From positions 28,019,139 through 28,083,138 of the forward strand of contig NC_079419.1 in assembly GCF_026213295.1 (NCBI RefSeq): a stretch of DNA of 64,000 bases. Reading direction: 5' to 3'. The DNA comes from Gadus chalcogrammus (taxonomy: Eukaryota > Chordata > Actinopteri > Gadiformes > Gadidae). The stretch's first letter is position 1. The number at the start of each line of letters is the position of its first letter. Below are positions 18,541-29,840 of the stretch, piece after piece. Under the pieces are notes generated by a model. The model saw only the letters and a program-made list of their open reading frames with translations. It was not told where the DNA came from and searched no databases. A program made the position numbers and the translations under genes.

Positions 18541-20269
18541 ACCGCCAAGTCGCCAAACCGGAAGTAAGCCCATATCCCAGCAGCCCTTTGACCTATCATA
18601 ACCAACCTTGGTAGAGAGACCCATGACCGCATCACGGTGACACTGAATGAATTTGGTGACCCTTGACCTCTAGGTGGCGCTGTTATTAATGTCGATGCGT
18701 TTAGACTCCTCTCTCTTCACATGAGTACATTTAAAACTTATTTTCAATGTCTGGTGATACTATCAGACCTCCCCATATAGCTCATATATTACGTCTTGCA
18801 GAAATAACCGCGACAGCCAATGATATTCGACCGCGAACCCCCCAAACCGGAAACACGCCAATATCTCTGCAGCCCTTTGACATCTCATAACCAAACTTGA
18901 TACATAGACCCATAACATCATCATGGGGACACTCATTGAATTTGGTGACCATTGACCTCTAGGGGGCGCTATAATTAATGAAGACGTGTTTTAACTCCTC
19001 TCTCTTCACATGAGTACATTTCAAACTTATTTTTAATGTCTGAGGATACTGCCAGACCTCCTTATATAGCTTATGAATTATTTCTCATTGCAACATCAGA
19101 ACTTGGCCGCCATGTTGAAAGTTGTCAAAATCAGTTGAAAATTTCCTTAGGCCACAAATTATGTCCATTCTTCATGGAACTTGGCAAATATGTTCTTCAG
19201 ACCATGCTGAACAAACGTATCAAACAGCTTTCTCAAATTCAAAACCGTTTGGCCGTGACAGCCAATCAAACTTGACGCCGCTCATTAATGGGTAGACACT
19301 GCACTCGTGTGGCGCTCATTAATTGTTAGACACTGCACTCGTGTGGCGACATGCGGTACTTAATGTATAATGCAACAATAGCTATATTTACCATTCCGCC
19401 CACCTACAATATAAACTGCAATTCCCACCGGATTAAATGCTTCCCACTGGATTAGATGCTTCACGAACTACCTCCAGAACGGATGCTTGTTTACATTGTG
19501 TCTCTTTTAGGGAAATTGTTCCGAATACCCCTATGTATTTGTGACATTTGTTCTGTCAGGCAGCCTGTATTGCGCCCTTACCTCTAGGTGGGGTCCTTTT
19601 CCCATTTACTCATCCCACCGGCTGTCGGTATTGACGATTTCCGAGATGGTCGTCATGTAGCCCCCTTGCAGATTGCGTCCGTCCGGCAGAATTAGCTTAC
19701 CGAGTCCCATTACGCTTGACACCCACATTGCTGCTCGCAGCTATATTTGGGTGTCAAGCAACTACGTTGCGAGACAACCTATTGTTATTGTATGAATTCC
19801 TATTATTATTATTTACCTGCAATGGGAGTCAATGGCAGCCCATAGAACCGCTTGGCGAAAAGTTGTGAAATTTGTCACACTGGTTCAAGACAGCCCTATT
19901 AGCCCATTAACCCAATCTCAGGTCGCTAGCCCAACAGCTCTAGCGCCACCAACAGGTCAAAGTTGGACATGCATTCATGTTCATAACTTTTGACCTATTC
20001 GACCAATATTCACAAACCAGGTATCATTGGATTTCTTGAACCAAGCCCAGTTCAACACACCCTATGACGTCATTGCGCCATGACGTATATTTCCGCCATC
20101 TTGGTTTATGTCAAAAACCTTCAAAATGCTACTTCTATCACAAATCTTGTCCAATAATCTCGAAACTTGGCAAATATCATCTTCCAACCATGCTTGATGC
20201 AAAACATTGAATAGACCTTTCAAATTCAAAACCGTTTGCCCGCTAAAGCCAATCAAATTTGGCGGCGTA
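18541..20269. repeat. Modular repeat copy 1
   Basis: Complete A-B-middle-C copy. Starts ACCGCCAAGTCGCC, a variant shared only with copy 6. Carries two adjacent ~35-bp repeats of CATTAATGGGTAGACACTGC near 19283-19345. Confidence 0.75.
20065..20104 (+). promoter_or_regulatory. CRE plus YY1-like pair in module C (six copies)
   Basis: TGACGTCA (20065-20072) is a full CRE palindrome, and CCGCCATCTTGG (20093-20104) fits the YY1 consensus. The pair recurs about 28 bp apart at 21694/21722, 23310/23338, 24613/24641, 26882/26910 and 28562/28591. Both motifs are kept in all six copies although flanking bases vary. Confidence 0.55.
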
Positions 20270-20356
20270 GCCGCCAAACCGGATGTAAGCCCATATCTCA
20301 GCAGCCCTTGGTAAATAGACCCATGCCCCCATAAAGCTGACACTGAATGAATTTGG

Positions 20357-20369
20357 TGACCTTTGACCT
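20357..20369 (-). promoter_or_regulatory. DR1-type nuclear-receptor sites in module A (seven copies)
   Basis: TGACCTTTGACCT, on the minus strand AGGTCA-A-AGGTCA, is an exact DR1 element, the consensus for HNF4, COUP-TF and RXR heterodimers. Exact copies: 20357-20369, 22007-22019, 23623-23635, 24926-24938 and 28876-28888. Copies 1 and 6 (18657-18669, 27195-27207) have TGACCCTTGACCT. Module B has TGACCATTGACCT in most copies. Binding is not shown by sequence alone. Confidence 0.6.
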
Positions 20370-21262
20370 CTAGGGGGTGCTGTTATTAATGTCGATGTGT
20401 TTTGACTCCTCTCTCTTCACATGAGTACATTTAAAACTTATTTTCAATGTCTAGTGATACTATTAGACCTCCCCGTATAGCTAGTATATTATTTCTTGCA
20501 GAAAAGTCCGCGCCAATGATATTCGACCGCGAAGCCGCCAAACCGGAAACACGCCAATATCTCAGCAGCCCTTTGACATATCATAACCAAACTTGATACT
20601 GCCAGATCACCTTATATAGCTTATGAATTATTTCTCATTGCCTCATCAGAACTTGGCCGCCATGTTGAAAGTTGTCAAAATCAGTTGTAAATTTCCACAG
20701 GCCACAAATTATGTCCAATCTTCATAAAACTTGGCATATATGATCTTCAGACCAACCTGAACAAATGGATCAAACAGCTTTCTCAAATTCAAATCCGTTT
20801 GGCCGTGACAACCAATCAAACATGACGGCGCTCATTAATGGTAGACACTGCACTCGTGTGGCGATAAGCAGTACTTAATGTATAATGCAACAATGACTAT
20901 ATTTACCATTCCGCCCACCTACAATATAAACTGCAATTCCCACTGGATTAAATGCTTCCCACTGGATTAGATGCTTAATAACTACCTCCAGAACGGATGC
21001 TTGTTTACATTGTGTCTCTTTTAGGGATATTGTTCCGAATACCCCTATGTATTTGTGACATTTGTTCTGTCAGGCAGCCTGTATTGCGCCCTTACCTCTA
21101 GGTGGGGTCCTTTTCCCATTTACACATCCCACCGGCTGTCGGTATTGCCGATTTCCGAGGCGGTCGTCATGTAGCCCCCTGGCCGATTGCGTCCATCCGG
21201 CAGAATTAGCCTACCGAGTCCGATTACGCTTGACACCCACATTGCTGCTCGCAGCTATATTT

Positions 21263-21440
21263 GGGTGTCAAGCAACTATGTTGCGAGACAACCTATTGTT
21301 ATTGTACGAATTCTTATTATTATTGGGTGTCAAGCAACTATGTTGCGAGACAACCTATTGTTATTGTACGAATTCTTATTATTGGGTGTCAAGCAACTAT
21401 GTTGCGAGACAACCTATTGTTTTTGTATGAATTCCTATTA
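21263..21440 (+). repeat. Three tandem ~60-bp GGGTGTCAAGCAAC units
   Basis: GGGTGTCAAGCAACTATG starts at 21263, 21325 and 21384; each unit ends in a (TTA)n-like stretch. GGGTGTCAAGC is the reverse complement of GCTTGACACCC just upstream (about 21228), so the first unit and the upstream motif can form a hairpin. Confidence 0.8.
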
Positions 21441-21898
21441 TTATACTGCCATGGGAGTCAATGGCAGCCCATAGCACCGCTTGGTGAAAAGTTGTGAAAT
21501 TTGGCACACTGGTTCAGGACAGCTCCATTAGCCCATTAGGCCAATCTCAGGTCGCCTGCCCAACAGCTCTAGCGCCACCAACAGGTCAAAGTTGGACATG
21601 CATTCATGTTCATAACTTTCGACTTATTTGACCAATATTCACAAACCAGATATCATTGGATTCCTTGAACCAAGCCCAGTTCAACACACCCTATGACGTC
21701 ATTGCGCCATGACGTATATTCCCGCCATCTTGGTTTATGTCAAAAACCTTCAAAGTGCTACTCCTATCACAAATCTTGTCCAATCATCTCGAAACTTGGC
21801 ACATATGATCTTCCGGCCATGTTTGATAAAAAACATTGAATAGATTTTTCAAATTCTAAACCGTTTGGCCGCTAAAGCCAATCAAATTTGGCGGCAAA

Positions 21899-23514
21899 GC
21901 CGCCAAACGGGATGTAAGCCCATATCTCGGCAGCCCTTTGACATATCATAACCAACCTTGGTATATAGACCTAAGACCCCATAAAGGTGACACTTAATGA
22001 ATTTGGTGACCTTTGACCTCTAGGATGCGCTGTTATTAATGTTGATGTGTTTTGACTCCTTTCTCCTCACATGAGTACATTTAAAACTTATTTTCAATGT
22101 ATTGTGATACTCTCAGACCTCCCCGTATAGCTAGTATATTATTTCTTGCAGAAATATCCGCGACAGCAAATGATATTCGAACGCGAATCCCCCAAACCGG
22201 AAACACGCCAATATCTCAGCAGCCCTTTGACATATAATAACCAAACTTGATAAATAGACCCATAACATCATCATGGGGACACTCAATGAATTTGGTGACC
22301 ATTGACCTCTAGGGGGCGCTATAATTAATGAAGGCGTGTTTTAACTCCTCTCTCTTCACATGAGTACATTTCAAACTGATTTTTAATGTCTGAGGATACT
22401 GCCAGACGTTCTTATATAGCTAATAAATTATTTCTCATTGCAACATCAGAACTTGGCCACCATGTTGAAAGTTGTCAAAATCAGTTGTAAATTTCCACAG
22501 GCCACAAATTATGTCCAATCTTCATAGAACTTGGCATATATGATCTTCCGACCAAGCTGAACAAATATATCAAACTGCTTTCTCAGATTCAAAACCGTTT
22601 GGCCGTGACAGCCAATCAAACTCGAGTGGCGCTCATTAATGGGTAGACACTGCACTCGTGAGGCGATAAGCGGTACTTAATGTATAATGCAACAATGACT
22701 ATATTTACCATTCCGCCCACTTAAAATATAAACTGCAATTCCCTCTGGATTAGACGCTTCACGAACCACCTCCAGAAGGGATGCTTGTTTACATTGTGTC
22801 TCTTTTAGGGATATTGTTCCGAATACCCCTATGTATTTGTGACATTTGTTCTGTCAGGCAGCCTGTATTGCGCCCTTACCTCTGGGTGGGGTCCTTTTCC
22901 CATTTACTCATCCCACCGGCTGTCGGTATTGCCGACTTCCGGGACGGTCGTCATGTAACCCCCTGGCCGATTAGGTCCATCCGGCAAAATTAGCTTACCG
23001 AGTCCCATTATGCTTGACACCCACATTGCTGCTCGCAGCTATATTTATTATTATTATTATGCTGCCATTGGAGTCAATGGCAGCCCATAGAACCGCTTGG
23101 CGAAAAGTTGTGAAATTTGGCACACTTGTTCAGGACTGCCCCATTAGCCCATTAAGCCAATCTAAGGTCGCTAGCCCAACAGCTCTAGCGCCACCAACAG
23201 GTCAAAGTTGGGCATGCATTCATGTTCATAACTTTTGACCTATTCGACCAATTTTCACAAACCAGGTATCATTGGATTCCTTGAACCAAGCCCAGTTCAA
23301 CAAACCCTATGACGTCATTGCGCCATGACGTATATGTCCGCCATCTTGGTTTATGTCAAAAACCTTCAAAATGCTACTCCTATCACAAATCTTGTCCAAT
23401 CATCTTGAAACTTGGCACACATGATCTTCTGGCCATCCTTGATGAAAAACATCGAATAGATTTGTCAAATTCAAAACCGTTTGCCCGCTAAAGCCAATCA
23501 AATTTGGCGGCAAA
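21899..23514. repeat. Modular repeat copy 3
   Basis: Complete copy; its middle part goes from GCTTGACACCCAC straight to ATTATTATTATTATG with no GGGTGTCAAGC arm. Confidence 0.75.
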
Positions 23515-24817
23515 GCCGCCAAACAGGAAGTGAGCCGATTTCTCAGCAGCCCTTTGACATATCATAACCAGACTTGGTATATAGACCCATGGCCTCATAA
23601 AGGTGACACTGATTTAATTTGGTGACCTTTGACCTGTAGGGGGCGCTGTTATTAATGTCCATGTGTTTTGACCTCTTTCTCTTCACATGAGTACATTTAC
23701 AACTTATTTTCAATGTCTGGTGATACTATCAGACCTCCCCGTATAGCTAGTATATTATAACTTGCACAAATATCCGCGACAGCCAATGATATTCAACCGC
23801 GAAGCCGCCAAACTGGAAAAACGCCAATATCTCAGTATCCCTTGGACAAATCATAACCAAACTTGATACATAGACCCATAACATCATTATGGGGACACTC
23901 AATGAATTTGGTGACCATTGACCTCTAGGGGGCGCTATAATTAATGAAGACGTGTTTTAACTCCTCTCTCTTCACATGAGTACATTTCAAACTTATTATC
24001 AATGTTTAATGATACTGTCAGACCTCCCCATATATCTTGTAAATTATTTTGTTGATATTGTTCCGAATACCCCTATGTATTTGTGACATTTGTTCTGTCA
24101 GGCAGACTGCATTGCCCCCTTACCTCTAGGTGGGGTCCTTTTCCCATTTACTCATCCCACCGGCTGTCGGTATTGCCGATTTCCGAGGCGGTCGTCATGT
24201 AGCCCCCTGGCCGATTGCGTCCATCCGGCAGAATAAGCCTACCGAGTCCGATTATGCTTGACACCCACATTGCTGCTCGCAGCTATATTTGGGTGTCAAG
24301 CAACTATGTTGCGAGACAACCTATTGTTATTGTACGAATTCTTATTATTATTATTATTATTATGCTGCCATTGGAGTCAATGGCAGCCCATAGAACCGCT
24401 TGGCGAAAAGTTGTGAAATTTGGCACACTGGTTCAGGACTGCCCCATTAGCCCATTAAGCCAATCTCAGGTCGCTAGCCCAACAGCTCTAGCGCCACCAA
24501 CAGGTCAAAGTTGGGCATGCATTCATGTTCATAACTTTTGACCTATTCGACCAATATTCACAAACCAGGTATCATTGGATTCCTTGAACCAAGCCCAGTT
24601 CAACACACCCTATGACGTCATTGTGCCATGACGTATATTTCCGCCATCTTGGTTTATGTCAAAAACCTTCAAAATGCTACTTCTATCACAAATCTTGTCC
24701 AATCATCTCGAAACTTGGCATACATGATCTTCTGGCCATGCTTGATAAAAAACATCGAATAGATTTGTCAAATTCAAAATCGTTTGTCCGCTAAAGCCAA
24801 TCAAATTTGGCGGCGAA
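23515..24817. repeat. Modular repeat copy 4
   Basis: About 300 bp shorter than its neighbours: module B is joined near 24055 to TTGTTCCGAATACCCC, so the end of B and the start of the middle part are deleted. Confidence 0.75.
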
Positions 24818-25431
24818 GCCGCCAAACCGGATGTAAGCCAATATCTCAACAGCCCTTTGACATATCATAACCAACCTTGGTATATAGACCCAAGCCCCCA
24901 TAAAGCTGACACTGAATGAATTTGGTGACCTTTGACCTCTAGGGGGCGCTGTTATTAATGTCGATGTGTTTTGACTCCTCCCTCTTCACATGAGTACATT
25001 TAAAAATTATTTTCAATGTCTGGTGATACTATCAGACCTCCCCGTATAGCGAGTATATTATTTTTTGCAGAAATATCCGCGGCAGCTAATGATATTCGAC
25101 CGCGAAGCCGCCAAACCGGAAACACGCCAATATCTCAGCAGCCCTTTGACATATCATAACCAAACTTGATACATAGACCCATAACATCATCAGGGGGACA
25201 CTCAATGAATTTGGTGACCATTGACCTATAGGGGGCGCTATAATTACTGAAGACGTGTTTTAACTTCTCTCTCTTCACATGAGTACATTTCAAACTTATT
25301 TTTAATGTCTGAGGATACTGCCAGACCTCCTTATGTAGCTTATGAATTATTTCTCATTGCATCAGAACTTGGCCGCCATGTTGCAAGTTGTCAAAATCAG
25401 TTGAAAATTTCCACAGGCCACAAATTATGTC

Positions 25432-26090
25432 TGTGTTGTCTCTCCTGGCACTCATTTAATATTCTTACATTGATTTCTTAAATATGTATATGTAAAAACG
25501 GATGTGAATAATTACTTTACAGTTAAAATAAGCCAATGTATAAATTCATATTATTTTGCCGTTTTAGGTTTGTTATTATTTCACTTCCGGTTTAGTCACT
25601 TCCTGTGACGTCATTTCCTGTTAAAAATCGTACCTCTGTAGAAGGAATGGCAGACATGTGCATCTTCTGATTGTAATCCGCTAGCATCCACATGAAAGCA
25701 TCTAAGAGGCAATGCCGTAAGTTTGTTTAATCAATGCAAGACATGTTTAAGATAATATATTAGAGTGGATTTAGTTAAAAATAATGTTTGATGTGTTGTT
25801 AAAAACGTTTTGGTTAGCAATTGTGTACAAACTAAAATCAATGCAATTGGCATCAGAATGTCTTCATGCAGTGTTAGACAGTTTATATTATTATTTACAA
25901 CTATGTACAACATGCTGTTTAGTCAAATGTACATTCAGTATTTTTGTATTCTTTTATTTGCAGTTTTCACCGTCTGTTCATGAGGAATTGTGACAGTAAA
26001 TGGTCAACCTTACTACGACTCTGTCTTCATTGGCTACGGTTTAACTCGGTGTTAAGTCAGGGTTACAACACACTGCACGAGAACACTACA
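25432..26090 (+). mobile_element. Solo LTR, family 5, TSD ATGTC
   Basis: Starts TGTGTTGTCTCTCC and ends GAACACTACA. ATGTC stands at 25427-25431 and 26091-26095, and removing one copy plus the LTR restores the uninterrupted repeat seen in the other copies. This proves the exact insertion. It contains an ETS-like ACTTCCGG (about 25583) and a CRE octamer TGACGTCA at 25606-25613. It was inserted after the modular array had formed. Confidence 0.9.
25717..25963 (+). other. Possible intron inside the family-5 LTR
   Basis: GTAAGT at 25717-25722 is a consensus donor. TTCTTTTATTTGCAG ending at 25963 is a strong acceptor with a pyrimidine tract. The 247-bp AT-rich interval lies about 100 bp after the CRE/ETS cluster, where a promoter-proximal intron could be. 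Inferred from motifs only. Confidence 0.4.
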
Positions 26091-27078
26091 ATGTCCAATC
26101 TTCATAGAACTTGGCATATATGATCTTCCGACCAAGCTGAACAAATGTATCAAACCGCTTTCTCAAATTCATAACCGTTTGGCCGTGACAGCCAATCAAA
26201 CTTGACGACGCTGATTAATGGGTAGACACTGCACTTGTGTGGCGACAAGCGGTACTTAATGTATACTACAACAATGACTATATTTACCATTACGCCGATT
26301 TACAATATAAACTTCAATTCCCGATGGATTAGATGCTTCACGAACCACCTCCAGAACGGGTGCTTGTTTACATTGTGTCTCTTTTAGGAATATTGTTCCG
26401 AATACCCCTATGTATTTGTGACATTTGTTCTGTCAGGCAGACTGTATTGCGCCCTTACCTCTAGGTGGGGTCCTTTTCCCATTTCCTCATCCCACCGGCT
26501 GTCGGTATTGCCGATTTCCGAGACGGTCGTCATGTAGCCCCCTGGCCGATTACGTCCATCCGGCAGAATTAGCCTACCGAGTCCCATTATGCTTGACACC
26601 CACATTGCTGCTCGCAGCTATATTTATTATTATGCTGCCATTGGAGTCAATGGTAGCCCATAGAACCGCTTGGCGAAAGTTGTGAAATTTGGCACACTGG
26701 TTCAGGACAGCCCCATTAGCCCATTAAGCCAATCTCAGGTCGCTAGCCCAACAGCTCTAGCGCCACCAACAGGTCAAAGTTGGGCATGCATTCATGTTCA
26801 TAAATTTCGACCTATTCGACCAATATTCACAAACCAGGTATCATTGGATTCCTTGAACCAAGCCCAGTTCAACACACCCTATGACGTCATTGTGCCATGA
26901 CGTATATTTCCGCCATCTTGGTTTATGTCAAAAACCTTCAAAATGCTACTTCTATCACAAATCTTGTCCAATCATCTCGAATCTTGGCACACATGATCTT
27001 CTGGCCATGCTTGATAAAAAACATCGAATAGATTTGTCAAATTCAAAACCGTTTGTCCGCTAAAGCCAATCAAATTTA

Positions 27079-28767
27079 ACCGCCAAGTTGCCAAACCGGA
27101 AGTAAGCCCATATCTCAGAAGCCCTTTGACCTATCATAACCAACCTTGGTAGAGAGACCCATGACCGCATCACGGTGACACTGAATGAATTTGGTGACCC
27201 TTGACCTCTAGGTGGCGCTGTTATTAATGTCGATGTGTTTTGACTCCTCTCTCTTCACATGAGTACATTTAAAACTTATTTTCAATGTCTGGTGATACTA
27301 TCAGACCTCCCCATATAGCTCATATATTACGTCTTGCAGAAATATCCGCGACAGCCAATGATATTCGAGCGCGAAGCCGGAAAACCGGAAACACGCCAAT
27401 ATCTCTGCAGCCCTTTGACATATCATAACCAAACTTGATACATTGACCCATAACATAATCATGGGGACACTCAAAGAATTTGGTGACCATTGACCGCTAG
27501 GGGGCGCTATAATTAATGAAGACGTGTTTTAACTCCTCTCTCTTCACATGAGTACATTTCAAACTTATTTTCAATGTCTGATGATACTGTCAGACCTACT
27601 CATATAGCTTATAAATTATTTCTCATTGCAACATCAGAACTTGGCCGCCATGTTGAAAGTTGTCAAAATCAGTTGTAAATTCCCACAGGCCACAAATTAT
27701 GTCCAATCTTCATGAAACTCTGCATATATGATCTTCAGACCAAGCTGAACTAATGGGTTAAACAGCTTTCTCAAATTCAAAACCGTTTGGCCGTGACAGG
27801 CAATCAAACTTGACGGCGCTCATTAATGGGTAGACACTGCACTCGTGTGGCGATAAGCGGTACTTAATGTATAATGCAACAATGACTATATTTACCATTC
27901 CGCCCACTTAAAATATAAACTGCAATTCCCACTGGATCAGATGCTTCACGAACCACCTCCAGAAGGGATGCTTGTTTACATGGTGTCTCTTTTAGGGATA
28001 TTGTTCCGAATACCCCTATGTATTTGTGACATTTGTTCTGTCAGGCAGACTGTATTGCGCCCTTTCCTCTAGGTGGGGTCATTTTACCACATAATGCCCA
28101 TCCCACCGGCTTTCGGTATTGCCGACTTCCGAGACGGTCGTCATGTAGCCCCCTGGCCGATTACGTCCATCCGGCAGAATTATCCTACCGAGTCCCTTTA
28201 TGCTTGACACCCACATTGCTGCTTGCAGCTATATTCATTATTATTGGGTGTCAAGCAACAAAGTTGCGAGACAACCTATTGTTATTGTATGAATTCTTAT
28301 TATTATTATTTTACCTACGTGGAAGTCAATGGCAGCCCATAGAACCGCTTGATGAAAAGTTGTGAAATTTGGCACACTGGTTCAGGACAGCCCCATTAGC
28401 CCAGTAAGCCAATGTCAGGTCGCTAGCCCAACAGCTCTAGCGCCACCAACAGGTCAAAGTTGCACATGCATTCATGTTTATAACTTTTGACCCATTCATC
28501 CAATATTCACAAACCAGGTATCTTTGGATTCCTTGGTCCAAGCCGAGTTCAACACACCCTCTGACGTCATTTTGCGCCATGATGGATTTTCCGCCATCTT
28601 GGTATATGTCAAAAACCTTCAAAATGCTACTTCTATCACAAATCATGTCCAATCATCTCGAAACTTGGCAAACATGATCTTCTGGCCATGTTTGATAGAA
28701 AACATCGAATATATTTGTCAAATTCAAAACCGTTTGCCCGCTACAGCCAATGAAATTTGGCGGCGTA
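27079..28767. repeat. Modular repeat copy 6
   Basis: Complete copy starting ACCGCCAAGTTGCC, closest to copy 1 at its start (both have TGACCCTTGACCT). Its C module reads GCGCCATGATGG instead of GCGCCATGACGT. Confidence 0.75.
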
Positions 28768-29840
28768 GCCGCCAAACCGGATGTAAGCCCATATCTCAGC
28801 AGCCCTTTGACATATCATAACCAACCTTGGTACATAGACCCATGACCCCATAAAGGTTACACTGATTGAATTTGGTGACCTTTGACCTCTAGGGGGCGCT
28901 GTTATTAATGTCGATGTGTTTTGACTCCTCTCTCTTCACATGAGTACATTTCAAACGTATTATTAATGTCTGGTGATACTATTAGACCTCCCCGTATAGG
29001 TAGTATATTATTTCTTGCAGAAAAGTCCGCGACAGCCAATGATATTCGACCGCGAAGCCGCCAAACCGGAAACACGCCAATATCTCTGCAGCCCTTTGAC
29101 ATATCATAACCAAACTTGATACATAGACCCATAACATCATCATGGGGACACACAATGAATTGAGTGTATGGTGACCATGAATTGAGTGAATGGTGACCAT
29201 TGACCTCTTGGGGGCGCTATAATTAATGAAGACGTGTTTTAACTCCTCTCTCTTCACATGAGTAAATTTCAAACCTATTTTCAATGTCTGATGATACTGT
29301 CAGACCTCCCCATATAGCTTACAAATTATTTCTCATTACAACCTCAGAACTTGGCCACCTTGTTGAAAATTGTAAAAATCAGTTGTAAATTTCCAAAGGC
29401 CACAAATAATGTCCAATCTTCATAAAACTTTGCATATATGATCTTCAGAACAAGTTGAACAAATGTGTTAAACAGCTTTCTCAAATTCAAAACCGTTTGG
29501 CCGTGACAGGCAATCAAACGTGACGGCGCTCAATTAATGGGTAGACACTGCACTCGTGTGGCGCTCATTAATGGGTAGACACTGCACTCGTGTGGCGACA
29601 AGCGGTACTCAATGTATAATGCAACAATGACTATATTTACCATTCCGCCCACCTACTATATAAACTGCGATTCCCACTGGATTAGATGCTTCACGAACCA
29701 CCTCCAGAACGGATGCTTCTTTACATTGTGTCTCTTTGAGGGATATTGTTCCGAATACCCCTATGTATTTGTGACATTTGTTCTGTCAGGCAGACTGCAT
29801 TGCGCCCTTACCTCTAGGAAGGGTCCTTTTCCCATTTACT
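28768..29840. repeat. Modular repeat copy 7, truncated
   Basis: Contains A, B and the first part of the middle, then stops at CCCATTTACT where the satellite begins. A 22-bp tandem duplication (TGAATTGAGTG.ATGGTGACC) occurs at 29156-29199, and a doubled CATTAATGGGTAGAC block near 29530-29596. Confidence 0.75.

Larger units (their letters stand above)
20270..21898. repeat. Modular repeat copy 2
   Basis: Lacks the front of module B: sequence jumps from ACCAAACTTGATAC to TGCCAGATCACC near 20598. It carries the triplicated hairpin repeat at 21263-21440. Confidence 0.75.
24818..27078. repeat. Modular repeat copy 5, interrupted by an LTR
   Basis: Copy of about 1.6 kb split at 25431 within ATTATGTC|CAATC by a 659-bp LTR. 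Its end lacks the GGCGGC hairpin, reading AAATTTAACCGCC into copy 6. Confidence 0.78.
18541..29840. repeat. Modular ~1.6-kb repeat, seven head-to-tail copies
   Basis: Each full copy has module A (CCGCCAAACCGGA... to GGCGCTGTTATTAATG), module B (a diverged repeat of A with GGCGCTATAATTAATG, ending in CCGTTTGGCCGTGACAGCC), a middle part up to GCTTGACACCCAC, and module C (CTAGCGCCACCAACAGGTC to CCGCTAAAGCCAATC). The end of C resembles the end of B. The GCGCCACC...GGTCAAAG core of C is an inverted relative of the GGTGACC...GGCGC core of A. Copies differ by substitutions, deletions and one LTR insertion, so the array is older than the 2,222-bp array. I know this type from fish repeats but cannot name the family. 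No coding function is evident. Confidence 0.85.
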
